Source: Geobacteraceae bacterium
GTDB lineage: Bacteria > Desulfobacterota > Desulfuromonadia > Geobacterales > Geobacteraceae
NCBI GenBank assembly: GCA_012797715.1
Contig: JAAZOO010000170.1
Coordinates: 1 to 26,599 of the forward strand
Length of the DNA stretch: 26,599 nt
Direction: 5' to 3'
Shown here: piece by piece, positions 7,094 through 15,605 of the stretch
Numbering within the stretch: the first letter of the stretch is position 1
How the letters are laid out: every line of letters begins with the position of its first letter
Position numbers and translations under genes: made by a program
Notes under the pieces: model-generated
What the model saw: the letters and a program-made list of their open reading frames with translations, nothing else
The model's database searches: none
What the model was told of the DNA's origin: nothing

Positions 7094-7125
7094 GCAGGTC
7101 TCCTCTGGAATGCGGCGGCACTATG

Positions 7126-8883
7126 CTAATCGCGCCCGTTGCTCTTGTTCAATTCCTGCTTCAGCAGTTCACCGAGATTCGAGGTCGCCTCACCCTGGGT
7201 ATCCATGTAGGAAGCAAGGGCCTGTTTGTCGGCGTACCCCGAAAGAGCCTTTACGGAAAGAGCAATCTTCTTGTCCACCGTGTCGACATTCAGAACCAGC
7301 GCCTCAATAGTATCGCCGACTGATGCGAAGTCCTTCGGAGAGGCGACTTTTTCCTGGGAAAGTTCCGACACATGGATAAGCCCCTCGATCCCTTCCTCGA
7401 TCTCAAGGAAGATGCCGAAATCGGTAACCGATGTCACTTTACCGGAGACCTTCGTACCGGGTTTGTACTTCGTGGGGATTTCAGCCCAGGGATCCAGCGC
7501 CAGTTGCTTGATGCCGAGGGAAAGCCTCTCGTTTTCCGGATCGATGTTCAAGACCACAGCCTGAACGGTCTGTCCTTTGGAGTACAGTTCGGAAGGATGC
7601 TTGATCCGACGTGTCCACGACATATCGGAGACATGCACCAAACCGTCAATGCCGTCCTCGACGCCAATGAAGACGCCGAAATCGGTAACATTCTTGATCT
7701 GTCCCTCAATCTTCGTCCCCACGGGGTACTTGTCACCGATTACCAGCCAGGGATTTACCTGGGTCTGTTTCAGACCGAGGGAAATACGCCTGCTCGGAAC
7801 ATCGACACCCAGCACTTCCGCCTCCACCTCCTCGCCGACCTTGAGGACATCGGACGGATGACGCACTCTTTTGGTCCAGGACATCTCTGAAACGTGAACC
7901 AGCCCCTCAACTCCTTCCTCCAGGGAAATAAAGGCGCCGTAATCGGCAAGGCTGACGACTTTTCCCCGCACCCTGTCGCCGGTGTGATATTTCGTTTCAA
8001 CGCTCAACCACGGATCCGGGATGGTCTGCTTGATGCCGAGAGATATCTTTTCCTTCTCACGGTCATACTTCAACACCTTGACCGTTACCCTGTCACCGTT
8101 CTTCAGTATTTCAGAAGGATGGCCAAGCTTGCGCCACGACATGTCGACAATATGCAGAAGGCCGTCGATGCCTCCCAAATCGACAAAAGCGCCGTAGTCG
8201 GTGATATTTTTTACGGTACCTTCCAGAATCTGCCCCTCCGCAAGGGTTGCCAGGGTGTCCTTCTTCAGCCTTTCTCTCTCCTCTTCGAGAATGACACGAC
8301 GGGACAGAACGACATTCCCCCGTTTCTTGTTAACCTTTACCACCTTGAATTGGAAGGTCTGACCGATAAGCTTCTCCAGATTACCGATAGGTCGCACATC
8401 CACCTGAGAAGCGGGGAGAAAAGCGGGCACTCCGATGTCAACGGTAAGACCTCCCTTGACATTCGCAACGATCTTTCCTTCCACAAGACCGCCGCTCTCG
8501 ACCGCCTCCTCGATCCTGTCCCACACGACTTCTCTCTCGGCCTTTTTCCGCGAAAGGACGATATATCCCCGAATATTCTCCTTCTTTTCGAAGTACACCT
8601 TCACCTCATCACCGACCTTGACCGTAAGCTGTCCGCTTTCGTCGAGAAATTCGGCGATGGGGATGCACCCCTCGGACTTGTAGCCGATGTTGACAAGAAC
8701 GTAATCCGGATCTATCTGTACAACAACACCCGTAACGATTTCACCGACCTGCGGCTGTCGAAGGCTTTCCTGGAAAAGCTCTTCGAAGTTCTCTTTCCCC
8801 CCGAAAGAGGAATCATCCTCCGAATCGTTCGTCAGCCTTTCCGGCTCGCTGGTGATGTTGGAAAACTCTTTTTCGTCGTTCAT
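7126..8883 (-). CDS. rpsA: 30S ribosomal protein S1
   Basis: A 585-residue RNA-binding protein with six S1 (OB-fold) repeats, roughly 45-112, 132-196, 216-284, 301-372, 388-459 and 476-546. The last four carry the strongest signature, such as DYGAFVDLGGIDGLLHIVDMSW. The N-terminal 40 residues are acidic and low-complexity, and the C-terminal 40 lack a recognisable domain. S1 helps the 30S subunit bind and unfold mRNA leaders during initiation. The ATG at 8883 has an AGGGGG ribosome binding site about 10 bases upstream. The gene lies 65 bp after ispH, with a possible promoter of its own in the gap, and precedes ihfB. Confidence 0.96.
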   Translation of the reverse strand: MNDEKEFSNITSEPERLTNDSEDDSSFGGKENFEELFQESLRQPQVGEIVTGVVVQIDPDYVLVNIGYKSEGCIPIAEFLDESGQLTVKVGDEVKVYFEKKENIRGYIVLSRKKAEREVVWDRIEEAVESGGLVEGKIVANVKGGLTVDIGVPAFLPASQVDVRPIGNLEKLIGQTFQFKVVKVNKKRGNVVLSRRVILEEERERLKKDTLATLAEGQILEGTVKNITDYGAFVDLGGIDGLLHIVDMSWRKLGHPSEILKNGDRVTVKVLKYDREKEKISLGIKQTIPDPWLSVETKYHTGDRVRGKVVSLADYGAFISLEEGVEGLVHVSEMSWTKRVRHPSDVLKVGEEVEAEVLGVDVPSRRISLGLKQTQVNPWLVIGDKYPVGTKIEGQIKNVTDFGVFIGVEDGIDGLVHVSDMSWTRRIKHPSELYSKGQTVQAVVLNIDPENERLSLGIKQLALDPWAEIPTKYKPGTKVSGKVTSVTDFGIFLEIEEGIEGLIHVSELSQEKVASPKDFASVGDTIEALVLNVDTVDKKIALSVKALSGYADKQALASYMDTQGEATSNLGELLKQELNKSNGRD

Positions 8884-8924
8884 TAAAATAGTACCCCCTA
8901 GAATTTCTATGTTTTGCCCGCCCT

Positions 8925-8952
8925 ATGCTAGCATACCCCTTATAAAACTCAA
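8925..8952 (-). promoter_or_regulatory. Possible sigma-70 promoter for rpsA
   Basis: On the minus strand TTGAGT (8947-8952) and TAGCAT (8925-8930) are 16 bp apart, each matching four of six consensus bases. The -10 overlaps a 12-bp perfect palindrome TATGCTAGCATA (8924-8935), a possible operator. The -35 overlaps the end of ispH. Confidence 0.35.
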
Positions 8953-9797
8953 TGTGTTTTGTCTCTCTCTATATGGCCTATCTGTTCCAGCACCTCATCA
9001 ATGACCCACTTGGGAGTTGAGGCCCCGGCGGTCACGCCCACGGTATCCACTCCCTCGAACCATTCCCTGTTCAGCTGCTGCGCGGTTTCAATATGGTAGG
9101 TCCTGGGCTGCAATTCCGCGCATACCTGGGCAAGACGCGTTGTGTTAGCGCTGTTGTATCCACCGATTACTATCATGCAGTCAACACGTTTGGCAAGCTC
9201 TTTAGCTTCTTCCTGACGTACGGCCGTTGCGTCGCAAATCGTGTTAAAAACCCGTATTTCACTCCCTTTTACAAGACATTCGAGCACAACGTTCTTCAGA
9301 TTTTCAAATGACTGCGTGGTCTGGGCAACGATGCCGATCTTCCCGGAAATCTTCAGGCCGGCCGCTTCTTCACCTGAACCGACGACATAAACCTTTCCCT
9401 TGGCGTAGGAGACAATCCCCTGTACCTCGGGGTGGTCCGCGTCGCCTACCACTACCACATCATATCCCGCCTGGGAAAGGCTTTTTACGTGTTCCTGAGC
9501 CTTCTTGACAAAGGGGCAGGTGGCGTCCACAATCTCCAGCTCTTTTCGAATAGCTTCCTGCAATTCTTCCGACGCTACACCGTGTGAACGGATGATAATC
9601 GCCCCGTTGTCAAGTTCCGAGATACTCGTGAGAACCTTCACTCCCAATTCCTCGAGGCGCTGCACAACCTGGGGAGAATGGATAATGGGCCCCAGCGTAA
9701 AGGTCTTCCCCCCACGGCCGGCAGCCTCGAAAGCCATCTGGGTGGCGCGTTTCACGCCGAAACAGAACCCCGCCTGCTCTGCAAGAATAATCTTCAC
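8949..9797 (-). CDS. ispH: 4-hydroxy-3-methylbut-2-enyl diphosphate reductase (IspH)
   Basis: The last enzyme of the MEP isoprenoid pathway; an iron-sulfur protein that reduces HMBPP to isopentenyl and dimethylallyl diphosphate. All three cluster cysteines are visible: C12 in AEQAGFCFGVKRA, C94 in DATCPFVKKA and C188 in NTICDAT. So are the substrate-binding histidines H40, H72 and H122 and the glutamate of DHPEVQG (E124). I chose the GTG at 9797 (282 residues) because homology starts at KIILAEQAGFCFGV and a G-rich ribosome binding site precedes it. The longer ATG start at 9893 would overlap cmk by 65 bp with unrelated sequence. It follows cmk by 31 bp in the operon. Confidence 0.94.
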   Translation of the reverse strand: MKIILAEQAGFCFGVKRATQMAFEAAGRGGKTFTLGPIIHSPQVVQRLEELGVKVLTSISELDNGAIIIRSHGVASEELQEAIRKELEIVDATCPFVKKAQEHVKSLSQAGYDVVVVGDADHPEVQGIVSYAKGKVYVVGSGEEAAGLKISGKIGIVAQTTQSFENLKNVVLECLVKGSEIRVFNTICDATAVRQEEAKELAKRVDCMIVIGGYNSANTTRLAQVCAELQPRTYHIETAQQLNREWFEGVDTVGVTAGASTPKWVIDEVLEQIGHIERDKTH

Positions 9798-9828
9798 GCC
9801 GGGACCCCCCTCCCCCAGAATCGAGAAA

Positions 9829-10563
9829 TCACCGTGATTCCCCCTGACCGGCCGGTACGGTGCCGGCCCGTTCCGTTTCTTTGGCACGGACAATTATTTC
9901 CATTCGCGCAACAACGTCCGGGATTGAAACTCCCGTTGAATCCACCAAAAGGGCGTCCTTCGCCATGCGGAGGGGAGCAATTTCACGCTGCTCATCGCGG
10001 GCATCGCGGGCGGCAACTTCCGCGATTGTACTTTCGACCGTTACGTCTTCACCTTTCTCACGCAGCTCGAGAAAACGGCGCTTTCCCCTCTCTTCTGCGG
10101 AAGCGGACAGAAAAAACTTGACGTCGGCATCAGGGAACACCACGGAGCCGATATCACGGCCCTCCAGAACGACATTTCCGGACCGCCCCATCCTGCGCTG
10201 TTCATGGAGAAGGACATCACGGACCGCTTTCCTGGTGGAAATCCTGGACGTGAGCTGGCTGATCTCCGGCGTGCGTATCGCTTCCGAAACATCCTCGCCA
10301 TTCACCAGGACACGATACCCTCCGGAATCCCGCTCGAAGGAGATTTCCAGCCCGCGGCAGAGCTCCTCCAGCGCCACCTCGTCCTCGGGTGCTATGGATG
10401 CCCGTTTCACCGAAAGGGCCACTGCCCGATACATGGCGCCGGTATCGATGTATACGTAACCCAAACGCTCGGCCAGGAGCCTCGCGACAGTGCTCTTTCC
10501 GGCACCTGACGGCCCGTCTATGGCGACAATGATTCCCGTACGGGGCGAAGGGATATCTCTCAT
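9829..10563 (-). CDS. cmk: Cytidylate kinase
   Basis: Phosphorylates CMP and dCMP with ATP. The 244-residue protein opens with the P-loop AIDGPSGAGKST, followed by YIDTGAMYRAVA, LEGRDIGSVVFPDADVKFFL and the lid-region arginines (AARDARDEQREIAPL), all typical of bacterial Cmk. The ATG at 10563 overlaps the aroA stop as ATGA, implying translational coupling. An ATG three codons upstream (10572) has a slightly better spaced GGA and is an alternative. The C-terminus past about residue 230 is a short unconserved tail. The aroA-cmk-ispH-rpsA order is shared with many proteobacteria and Geobacter relatives. Confidence 0.95.
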   Translation of the reverse strand: MRDIPSPRTGIIVAIDGPSGAGKSTVARLLAERLGYVYIDTGAMYRAVALSVKRASIAPEDEVALEELCRGLEISFERDSGGYRVLVNGEDVSEAIRTPEISQLTSRISTRKAVRDVLLHEQRRMGRSGNVVLEGRDIGSVVFPDADVKFFLSASAEERGKRRFLELREKGEDVTVESTIAEVAARDARDEQREIAPLRMAKDALLVDSTGVSIPDVVARMEIIVRAKETERAGTVPAGQGESR

Positions 10564-11849
10564 CGGACACATACCTGTTCCAACAGTTCGAGAAATGAAG
10601 GAAACGATGTGGAAATGCACCCCACGTCCGTTACCGTTGTCTCTCCTTTGGCCACAAGTCCGGCCGTAAGCATCGACATGGCAATGCGGTGATCCCCGAA
10701 ACTGTCGGCCGTGCACCCGAGGAGACGGCCGGCGCCGGTGATTTCCATGCCATCCTCCGTTTCCACGACTCTCACCCCCGCCTTGGAAAGATTCGATGCC
10801 ATGGCCGCAATGCGATCCGTCTCCTTGACGCGCAACTCCCGGGCGTCACGAAGGACCGTTTTCCCTTCCGCGCATGCAGCTGCAACGCACAGGACGGGGA
10901 ACTCGTCGATAGCCCTGGGAACCAGTTCCCCGCCGATTTCGATACCTTTCAGCGAAGAGGAGCGGACAAGGAGGTCTGCCACCGGCTCACCCGACACCTC
11001 GCGGGAGTTCACCTGTTCGATTGACGCGCCCATGCGCAGAAGAATGTCAATGCATCCTGTCCGCGTGGGATTCATGCCGACGCCGGTGATGAGCAATTCC
11101 GAGCCAGGCACGAGAAGCGCCGCAACGATAAAAAAGGCCGCGGAGGAGATATCCCCTGGCACCTGAACGTCCCGCCCCTCCAGAATCCTTCCTCCGCGAA
11201 TCCGGGCGCCGTTGTGCAACGGTTCGATATCTGCCCCGAAGTAGCGAAGCATGCGTTCGGAATGATCCCTCGAGAGGGAAGGTTCGGTAACCCGGGTTTC
11301 CCCGTCGGCATAGAGTCCCGCCAGCAGAAGGGCTGATTTAACCTGGGCGCTGGCAACCGGAGATGTAAAGGAAATCCCTTTCAGGGGGCGTCCCTGAATC
11401 GCAAGAGGTGCGCGCGTCCCTCCGGAGCGCCCGAAAATCGTGGCCCCCATTTCGGAGAGCGGTTCGATGACACGGCCCATGGGCCGGTTTCGCAGGTATT
11501 GGTCCCCGTTCAGAACGGAAAAGAAATTCTGCCCCGCCAGCATGCCGGTCAACAGCCTCATGGAAGTTCCGGAGTTTCCACAGTCAAGAACATCGGTCGG
11601 TTCCTTCAGGCCATGGAGGCCGACGCCCCGGATTCGTATCACGTCCCCATCGTCGCAAGCGTCGACCCCCATGGCACGGAATGCTTTCAGGGTGCACATG
11701 GTATCCTCGCCCCGGAGAAAACCGCGGACCGTGGTTACCCCCCTGGCGAGAGAGCCGAACATGATTGAACGGTGCGATACGGATTGGTCGCCGGGAACCG
11801 AGATGGAGCCCCGAACACCGGATGCCGGTTGAACTGTGTAGTCACTCAC
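10560..11849 (-). CDS. aroA: 3-phosphoshikimate 1-carboxyvinyltransferase (EPSP synthase), active-site Lys replaced by Gln
   Basis: The sixth step of the shikimate pathway, joining shikimate-3-phosphate and PEP. The 429-residue sequence shows LDCGNSGTSMRLLTG (88-102), QYLRNRPMGR (117-126), AIDEFPVLCVAAA with the catalytic aspartate, LRVKETDRI and GDHRIAMSM, and looks like a class II enzyme. The N-terminal motif reads VPGDQSVSHRS: Gln22 stands where the family has an invariant Lys (Lys22 of E. coli), encoded by CAA, one base from AAA. The GTG at 11849 has GGAG 7 bases upstream. It follows tyrA by 24 bp and overlaps cmk. All other catalytic positions I could find are intact. Confidence 0.94.
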   Translation of the reverse strand: MSDYTVQPASGVRGSISVPGDQSVSHRSIMFGSLARGVTTVRGFLRGEDTMCTLKAFRAMGVDACDDGDVIRIRGVGLHGLKEPTDVLDCGNSGTSMRLLTGMLAGQNFFSVLNGDQYLRNRPMGRVIEPLSEMGATIFGRSGGTRAPLAIQGRPLKGISFTSPVASAQVKSALLLAGLYADGETRVTEPSLSRDHSERMLRYFGADIEPLHNGARIRGGRILEGRDVQVPGDISSAAFFIVAALLVPGSELLITGVGMNPTRTGCIDILLRMGASIEQVNSREVSGEPVADLLVRSSSLKGIEIGGELVPRAIDEFPVLCVAAACAEGKTVLRDARELRVKETDRIAAMASNLSKAGVRVVETEDGMEITGAGRLLGCTADSFGDHRIAMSMLTAGLVAKGETTVTDVGCISTSFPSFLELLEQVCVR

Positions 11850-11873
11850 TGAGTACTCCGTAGGAATAGATGC

Positions 11874-12734
11874 CTACTGAATTGAATCCCTGCTTTTTTT
11901 AGAGCGCAAGAAAAACTCCTCAAGCCCGGAAGCATCGCCTCCCTCCACCAGCGAGCGGAGAGCCTGAAAGTGCCGCTCGAAAAAATCCATCATCTCCAAC
12001 AGAGCAGAGCGATTCATGAGAGCAATATCTCGCCACATGGCCGGGTCGGAGGAAGCGATACGGGTGAAATCCCGAAAACCGCCTGCGGAATAGGAGAGTA
12101 TGCTTTCATCGAATCGATCATACCCCCCGACGGCATTTACAAGGGAGTAGGCGACCATATGGGGGAGGTGGGAGATTGCGGCTACTATCCTGTCGTGTTT
12201 TCTCGCATCCATACAGACCACCTCGGATCCCGCGATTTCCCACATTCTCACCACTTTTTCCAGCGATGGGGGGTCGGTCTGCCTCGTGGGGGTAAGGATG
12301 CACCTCTTCCCCTGGAAGAGAGTGGAAAATGACGCGTCCACACCCGAATTTTCAGTGCCGGCAATGGGATGCCCTCCGACAAAATGAGCCCCCTCCGGCA
12401 TCAAGGGTTCGCAGGTGGAAACAATGGCTTCCTTCACACTCCCACCGTCGGTCACAACGCAGCCGGGCGCCAGAAAGGGCGCGATGCGGGCGAGTACCGG
12501 AGCGATTGAACAGACGGGGGTGGCCAGAAAGACCAAGTCTGCGCCGCTCACCCCTTCGCAAGGATCATGAGTATACCTGTCAATGACGCCCAGCTCCACC
12601 GCACGTTGAAGATTGGGCGCCTGTCGCCCCACGCCGACGACTTCCCCCACCTCTCCTCGCTCCCGGAGTATCCTCGCCAGGGAACCTCCGATGAGACCGA
12701 CGCCGATCACCGCCATACGCCTGCTAAGAGCCAT
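11874..12734 (-). CDS. tyrA: Prephenate dehydrogenase
   Basis: Oxidatively decarboxylates prephenate to 4-hydroxyphenylpyruvate for tyrosine synthesis. The 286-residue protein has an N-terminal Rossmann fold with GVGLIGGSLA (11-20), the GGHPIAGTENSG active-site segment (120-131, catalytic H122) and the helical C-terminal dimerisation domain with SHLPHMVAYSL. There is no fused chorismate mutase or ACT domain, so feedback control is not evident from the sequence. The ATG at 12734 was chosen over a start at 12794 because the extra 20 residues are not Rossmann-like and GAGGG precedes the chosen start by 5 bases. It lies between pheA (69 bp upstream) and aroA. Confidence 0.93.
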   Translation of the reverse strand: MALSRRMAVIGVGLIGGSLARILRERGEVGEVVGVGRQAPNLQRAVELGVIDRYTHDPCEGVSGADLVFLATPVCSIAPVLARIAPFLAPGCVVTDGGSVKEAIVSTCEPLMPEGAHFVGGHPIAGTENSGVDASFSTLFQGKRCILTPTRQTDPPSLEKVVRMWEIAGSEVVCMDARKHDRIVAAISHLPHMVAYSLVNAVGGYDRFDESILSYSAGGFRDFTRIASSDPAMWRDIALMNRSALLEMMDFFERHFQALRSLVEGGDASGLEEFFLRSKKSRDSIQ

Positions 12735-12803
12735 GAATCCCTCGTGAAGTGGCTCTATTCTCCGACATGACGAGACGCCTCCCCCTCCCCGCACCGGACA
12801 TGG

Positions 12804-13898
12804 TCATGGTTCCGATTTCTCCCGGCTCGTTTTCGGATAGGACCCGAGAATCTTGACGAACTGACAACACTCGCGCAGGTCGTGAATTGCGGCGGAAACG
12901 TCGGGATCCGAGACATGACCGTTCAGATCAAGGAAAAAGATATACTCCCACGCCTTCTTCTTGAGCGGACGAGACTCAATCTTGGTCAGGTTGATTCCGC
13001 GTTTGGCGAAGGGCTCCAGCATTCTGTGGAGAATCCCGGGCTCGTCCTTGACGGAGAACATCAAGGAAGTCTTGTCATCGCCGCTCTTTTCCGCAAACTT
13101 CCGCCCGATCACAAGAAAGCGGGTGAAATTATTCACCTGGTCTTCAATCCTCTCCCGCACAATCTTGAGACCGTACAGGGACGACGCAAGCTCACTGGCG
13201 ATTGCGGCAGCCGTAGAATCCTCGCTGACAATCTGGGCGGCCACGGCCGTGGAAGCCACATCAACGACCGGCACGTTCGGCAGGTTGTCCGCGAGCCATT
13301 CCCGGCACTGGGCAATGGGCTGGGGGTGAGAATAAACCTTCTTGATGTCTTCAAGGCGGCCGGTGCGGGAAAGCAGATAATGGTGCACTTCCAGCAGCAC
13401 TTCGGAAATGATCTTGAGGTCGCTTTCCATGAACATGTCGAGGGTATGGGAAACCATGCCCTCGGTTGAGTTCTCAACGGGAACGACCCCGTACTGCGCT
13501 TTCCCCTTCTCGACCTCTTCGAAAACGGCCGGTATTGATTTCTGGGGGATCAGCTCGGCAGACAATCCGAACTGCTGCATGGCGGCAATGTGGGTAAATG
13601 TCGCTTTCGGCCCGAAAAAGGCCACCTTCATGGGCTCTTCAAGGGCCAGAGAAGCGGAAATAATCTCCCGGAAGATACTCTTCAGCGCCTCGTTGGGAAA
13701 GGGCCCGGGATTCTTTCCCAGAAGCCGCTCGTAGATTTCCCGCTCCCGACTCGGCACGTAGAACTCGCGGTCTTCTCCCTTTTTCAGCGCTCCGATGGCA
13801 ATCACCATGGATGCCCGCTGATTCAGAAGTTCGAGGATGCGATCATCAAGCTCGTCAATTGAGTTTCTGATTTCTTCGATTGTTTTCTTTTCAGACAA
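12804..13898 (-). CDS. pheA: Chorismate mutase / prephenate dehydratase (P-protein)
   Basis: A bifunctional enzyme taking chorismate to phenylpyruvate. Of 364 residues, about 1-88 form the AroQ chorismate mutase (IDELDDRILELLNQR, then K39/K40 and the SREREIYERLL helix). About 91-270 form the dehydratase with the catalytic NFTRF motif (257-261). About 278-355 form an ACT regulatory domain with GIL and the ESRP motif (308-311) that binds phenylalanine in this family, so feedback inhibition is expected. The start is taken as TTG at 13898, with AGGTG 8 bases upstream. The nearest in-frame ATG (13988) would add 30 residues outside the family. It is the first gene of the operon. Confidence 0.93.
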   Translation of the reverse strand: MSEKKTIEEIRNSIDELDDRILELLNQRASMVIAIGALKKGEDREFYVPSREREIYERLLGKNPGPFPNEALKSIFREIISASLALEEPMKVAFFGPKATFTHIAAMQQFGLSAELIPQKSIPAVFEEVEKGKAQYGVVPVENSTEGMVSHTLDMFMESDLKIISEVLLEVHHYLLSRTGRLEDIKKVYSHPQPIAQCREWLADNLPNVPVVDVASTAVAAQIVSEDSTAAAIASELASSLYGLKIVRERIEDQVNNFTRFLVIGRKFAEKSGDDKTSLMFSVKDEPGILHRMLEPFAKRGINLTKIESRPLKKKAWEYIFFLDLNGHVSDPDVSAAIHDLRECCQFVKILGSYPKTSREKSEP

Positions 13899-14288
13899 AA
13901 CGGAGTCACCTGAGAGAGGGGCTTTCCAGTGTGTGGAACGAGCTAATCTATAGCAGTTGCCGCGAAAAAGCAAACTATTTCTGGACAATCACCGGCAAGC
14001 GCCAGCCTGCAGATACCTATTCGCTCGAATAGGGCAGGCCATGCAGTTAGCTGCTCGGTTGAAACGACGTACTCCGATGGGGAAGAAAACCGGAGTACAC
14101 GCTGCTGCAGGCCGGACAGGTGCGAACAGCGTGCTTTAGTGCTTCCTAACCCGTCACAAGACATGTATACTGAACGGAGCCGTTCACGGCAGGAATCCCC
14201 GTTCCGGAACTTTCACGGAGGCTCTGTCCTGCCGTCGCTTTTTCGAAGGGCAGAACGTGAAGATACCCTGCAGGAAGTAGGTATTACC
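13899..14288. promoter_or_regulatory. Divergent promoter region with three successive hairpins
   Basis: This 390-bp gap separates pheA (minus) from the GGDDF receptor gene (plus). It has three inverted repeats in a row. The first is GCCTGC/GCAGGC enclosing CTATTCG/CGAATAG (14005-14038). The second is GTACTCCG/CGGAGTAC (14069-14098). The third is CACGCTG/CAGCGTG (14098-14133). A weak -10-like TATAGA on the minus strand near 13949-13954 could serve pheA. No Phe- or Tyr-rich leader peptide was found, and no known riboswitch was recognised. Confidence 0.4.
14143..14171 (+). promoter_or_regulatory. Possible promoter for the GGDDF receptor/lipoprotein pair
   Basis: TTCCTA (14143-14148), 17 bp, then TATACT (14166-14171). 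The -10 is good (5 of 6) but the -35 is weak (3 of 6). It would give a leader of about 110 nt with a CTGCC/GGCAG hairpin. Confidence 0.35.
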
Positions 14289-15605
14289 ATGTCCGAAAAA
14301 CCGGCCGGCAAGCGATTCACCCTTGTACAGCGACTCATCGCCAGCTATGCCGCCGTGGTGATTTTCAGCATGGCGGCAACCGGCTTTTCTATCTTCGGCC
14401 TGTATTCGCTGAACGGGATCGTGCGTGACATAGCACAAAACGATTACGCATTCATGAGATCTGCCGAAGGTCTTCGCGAATCAATCGAGGCGCAGAAAAG
14501 GAGCGCCGCAAAATATTCCGTCCTGAAATCAGATGAATTCAAGGGGGTGTACTACCGCCGCCGACAGGAATTTCTCGAAAGAATCGGGGAACTGAAAAAA
14601 ACCGGCTCCTGCCCGCTTCTCGACACACTGATCAAGAATTATGGCCACTTTTCCTCCAGGGCCGAGGACATGTTCGCGGGAAGAACGTCGGATATTTCTC
14701 TTCTCAAGGAATCTGCGGACAGGGTCGACTCTTCCATTGAAGCGCTGTACACGCAGCGCCAGAACATTCTGAACGCAAAACTGAGAAACGCGGACAACGA
14801 ACGGGAACGGACCGTGAAGTGGACGGTTCTGCTTTCCTGCAGCGGTTTCCTTCTTGCCCTGTGCGTTACCATTCTTTTTGTCATCACCATCTCCTCATCC
14901 ATCAGAAAACTCAAGCGCGCCACCCATTTCATTGCACAAGGCAACTTCGACTTTGATCCCCGGATACCCCCAGGCGATGAAATCGGCGATCTTGCCCTTG
15001 ATTTCACACGAATGGCCGCACGCCTGAAGGTTCTTGAGCAGATGAGTCTCGACGCCAGCCCCCTAACCCGTCTTCCAGGGAACATCGCCATTGAAAGGGT
15101 GCTCACGAAGAAACTCCAGTCCGGGGAGACCTTCGCCGTCTGCTATGCAGATCTCGATAACTTCAAGGCATACAGCGACCGATACGGGTATATCAGAGGA
15201 AGCGACCTTATCAAGATGACGGGCGAGGTAATCTACGAAGCTGTCCGGCGCCACGCCGATGAAAACGCATTTGTCGGACATATCGGAGGTGACGACTTTG
15301 TGATGATCATTTCCGCAGACAGTGTGGACACCGTCTGCCGGGCCGTTATCAGCGATTTCACCAAAAGGGTTCCTGAATTCTACTCACCCGAGGATCGAAA
15401 GCGCGGGGCAATCGAAGGGGTCGACCGTTACGGTGTGGAACGGGTCTTCCCCCTCATGACCATCTCGATTGCCGTTGTCATGTGCCGGAACGGAGAGTAT
15501 GACTCCGCGGTGGTTATCGCCAAGACAGCCGCTGAAATAAAAGAATATACGAAGGGGGTAGCGGGAAGTAATTACTTTATCGACCGCCGCAAGACAGCGC
15601 GATGA
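14289..15605 (+). CDS. Membrane receptor with HAMP and variant GGDEF (GGDDF) domain
   Basis: A 438-residue inner-membrane sensor: transmembrane helix 1 (about 16-40), a mostly helical periplasmic domain (about 42-175), helix 2 (178-201), HAMP (about 202-254) and a GGDEF-type domain (about 256-435). The signature is GGDDF (333-337) rather than GG(D/E)EF. In the nucleotide-binding helix, S296 and S305 sit where PleD has Asn335 and Asp344. No RxxD inhibitory site precedes the signature. Serine at the second position is the hallmark described for Hypr GGDEF enzymes (cGAMP synthases, first found in Geobacter), but the other changes could equally mean a catalytically dead domain. The ATG at 14289 has AGGT 6 bases upstream. 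It is coupled by ATGA overlap to the lipoprotein gene. Confidence 0.85.
   Translation: MSEKPAGKRFTLVQRLIASYAAVVIFSMAATGFSIFGLYSLNGIVRDIAQNDYAFMRSAEGLRESIEAQKRSAAKYSVLKSDEFKGVYYRRRQEFLERIGELKKTGSCPLLDTLIKNYGHFSSRAEDMFAGRTSDISLLKESADRVDSSIEALYTQRQNILNAKLRNADNERERTVKWTVLLSCSGFLLALCVTILFVITISSSIRKLKRATHFIAQGNFDFDPRIPPGDEIGDLALDFTRMAARLKVLEQMSLDASPLTRLPGNIAIERVLTKKLQSGETFAVCYADLDNFKAYSDRYGYIRGSDLIKMTGEVIYEAVRRHADENAFVGHIGGDDFVMIISADSVDTVCRAVISDFTKRVPEFYSPEDRKRGAIEGVDRYGVERVFPLMTISIAVVMCRNGEYDSAVVIAKTAAEIKEYTKGVAGSNYFIDRRKTAR

Noticed and set aside
7372..8886. Long plus-strand frames opposite rpsA
   Set aside because: They mirror the repetitive S1 domains on the other strand and show no independent family features.
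9798..9893. Upstream ATG start for ispH
   Set aside because: It would overlap cmk by 65 bp and add 32 residues unlike the family; the GTG at 9797 fits both homology and ribosome binding site.
13899..14160. Phe/Tyr attenuator peptide for pheA
   Set aside because: The only small minus-strand reading frame with an ATG in the area (near 14040) has no run of Phe or Tyr codons, and no terminator with a T-run follows.
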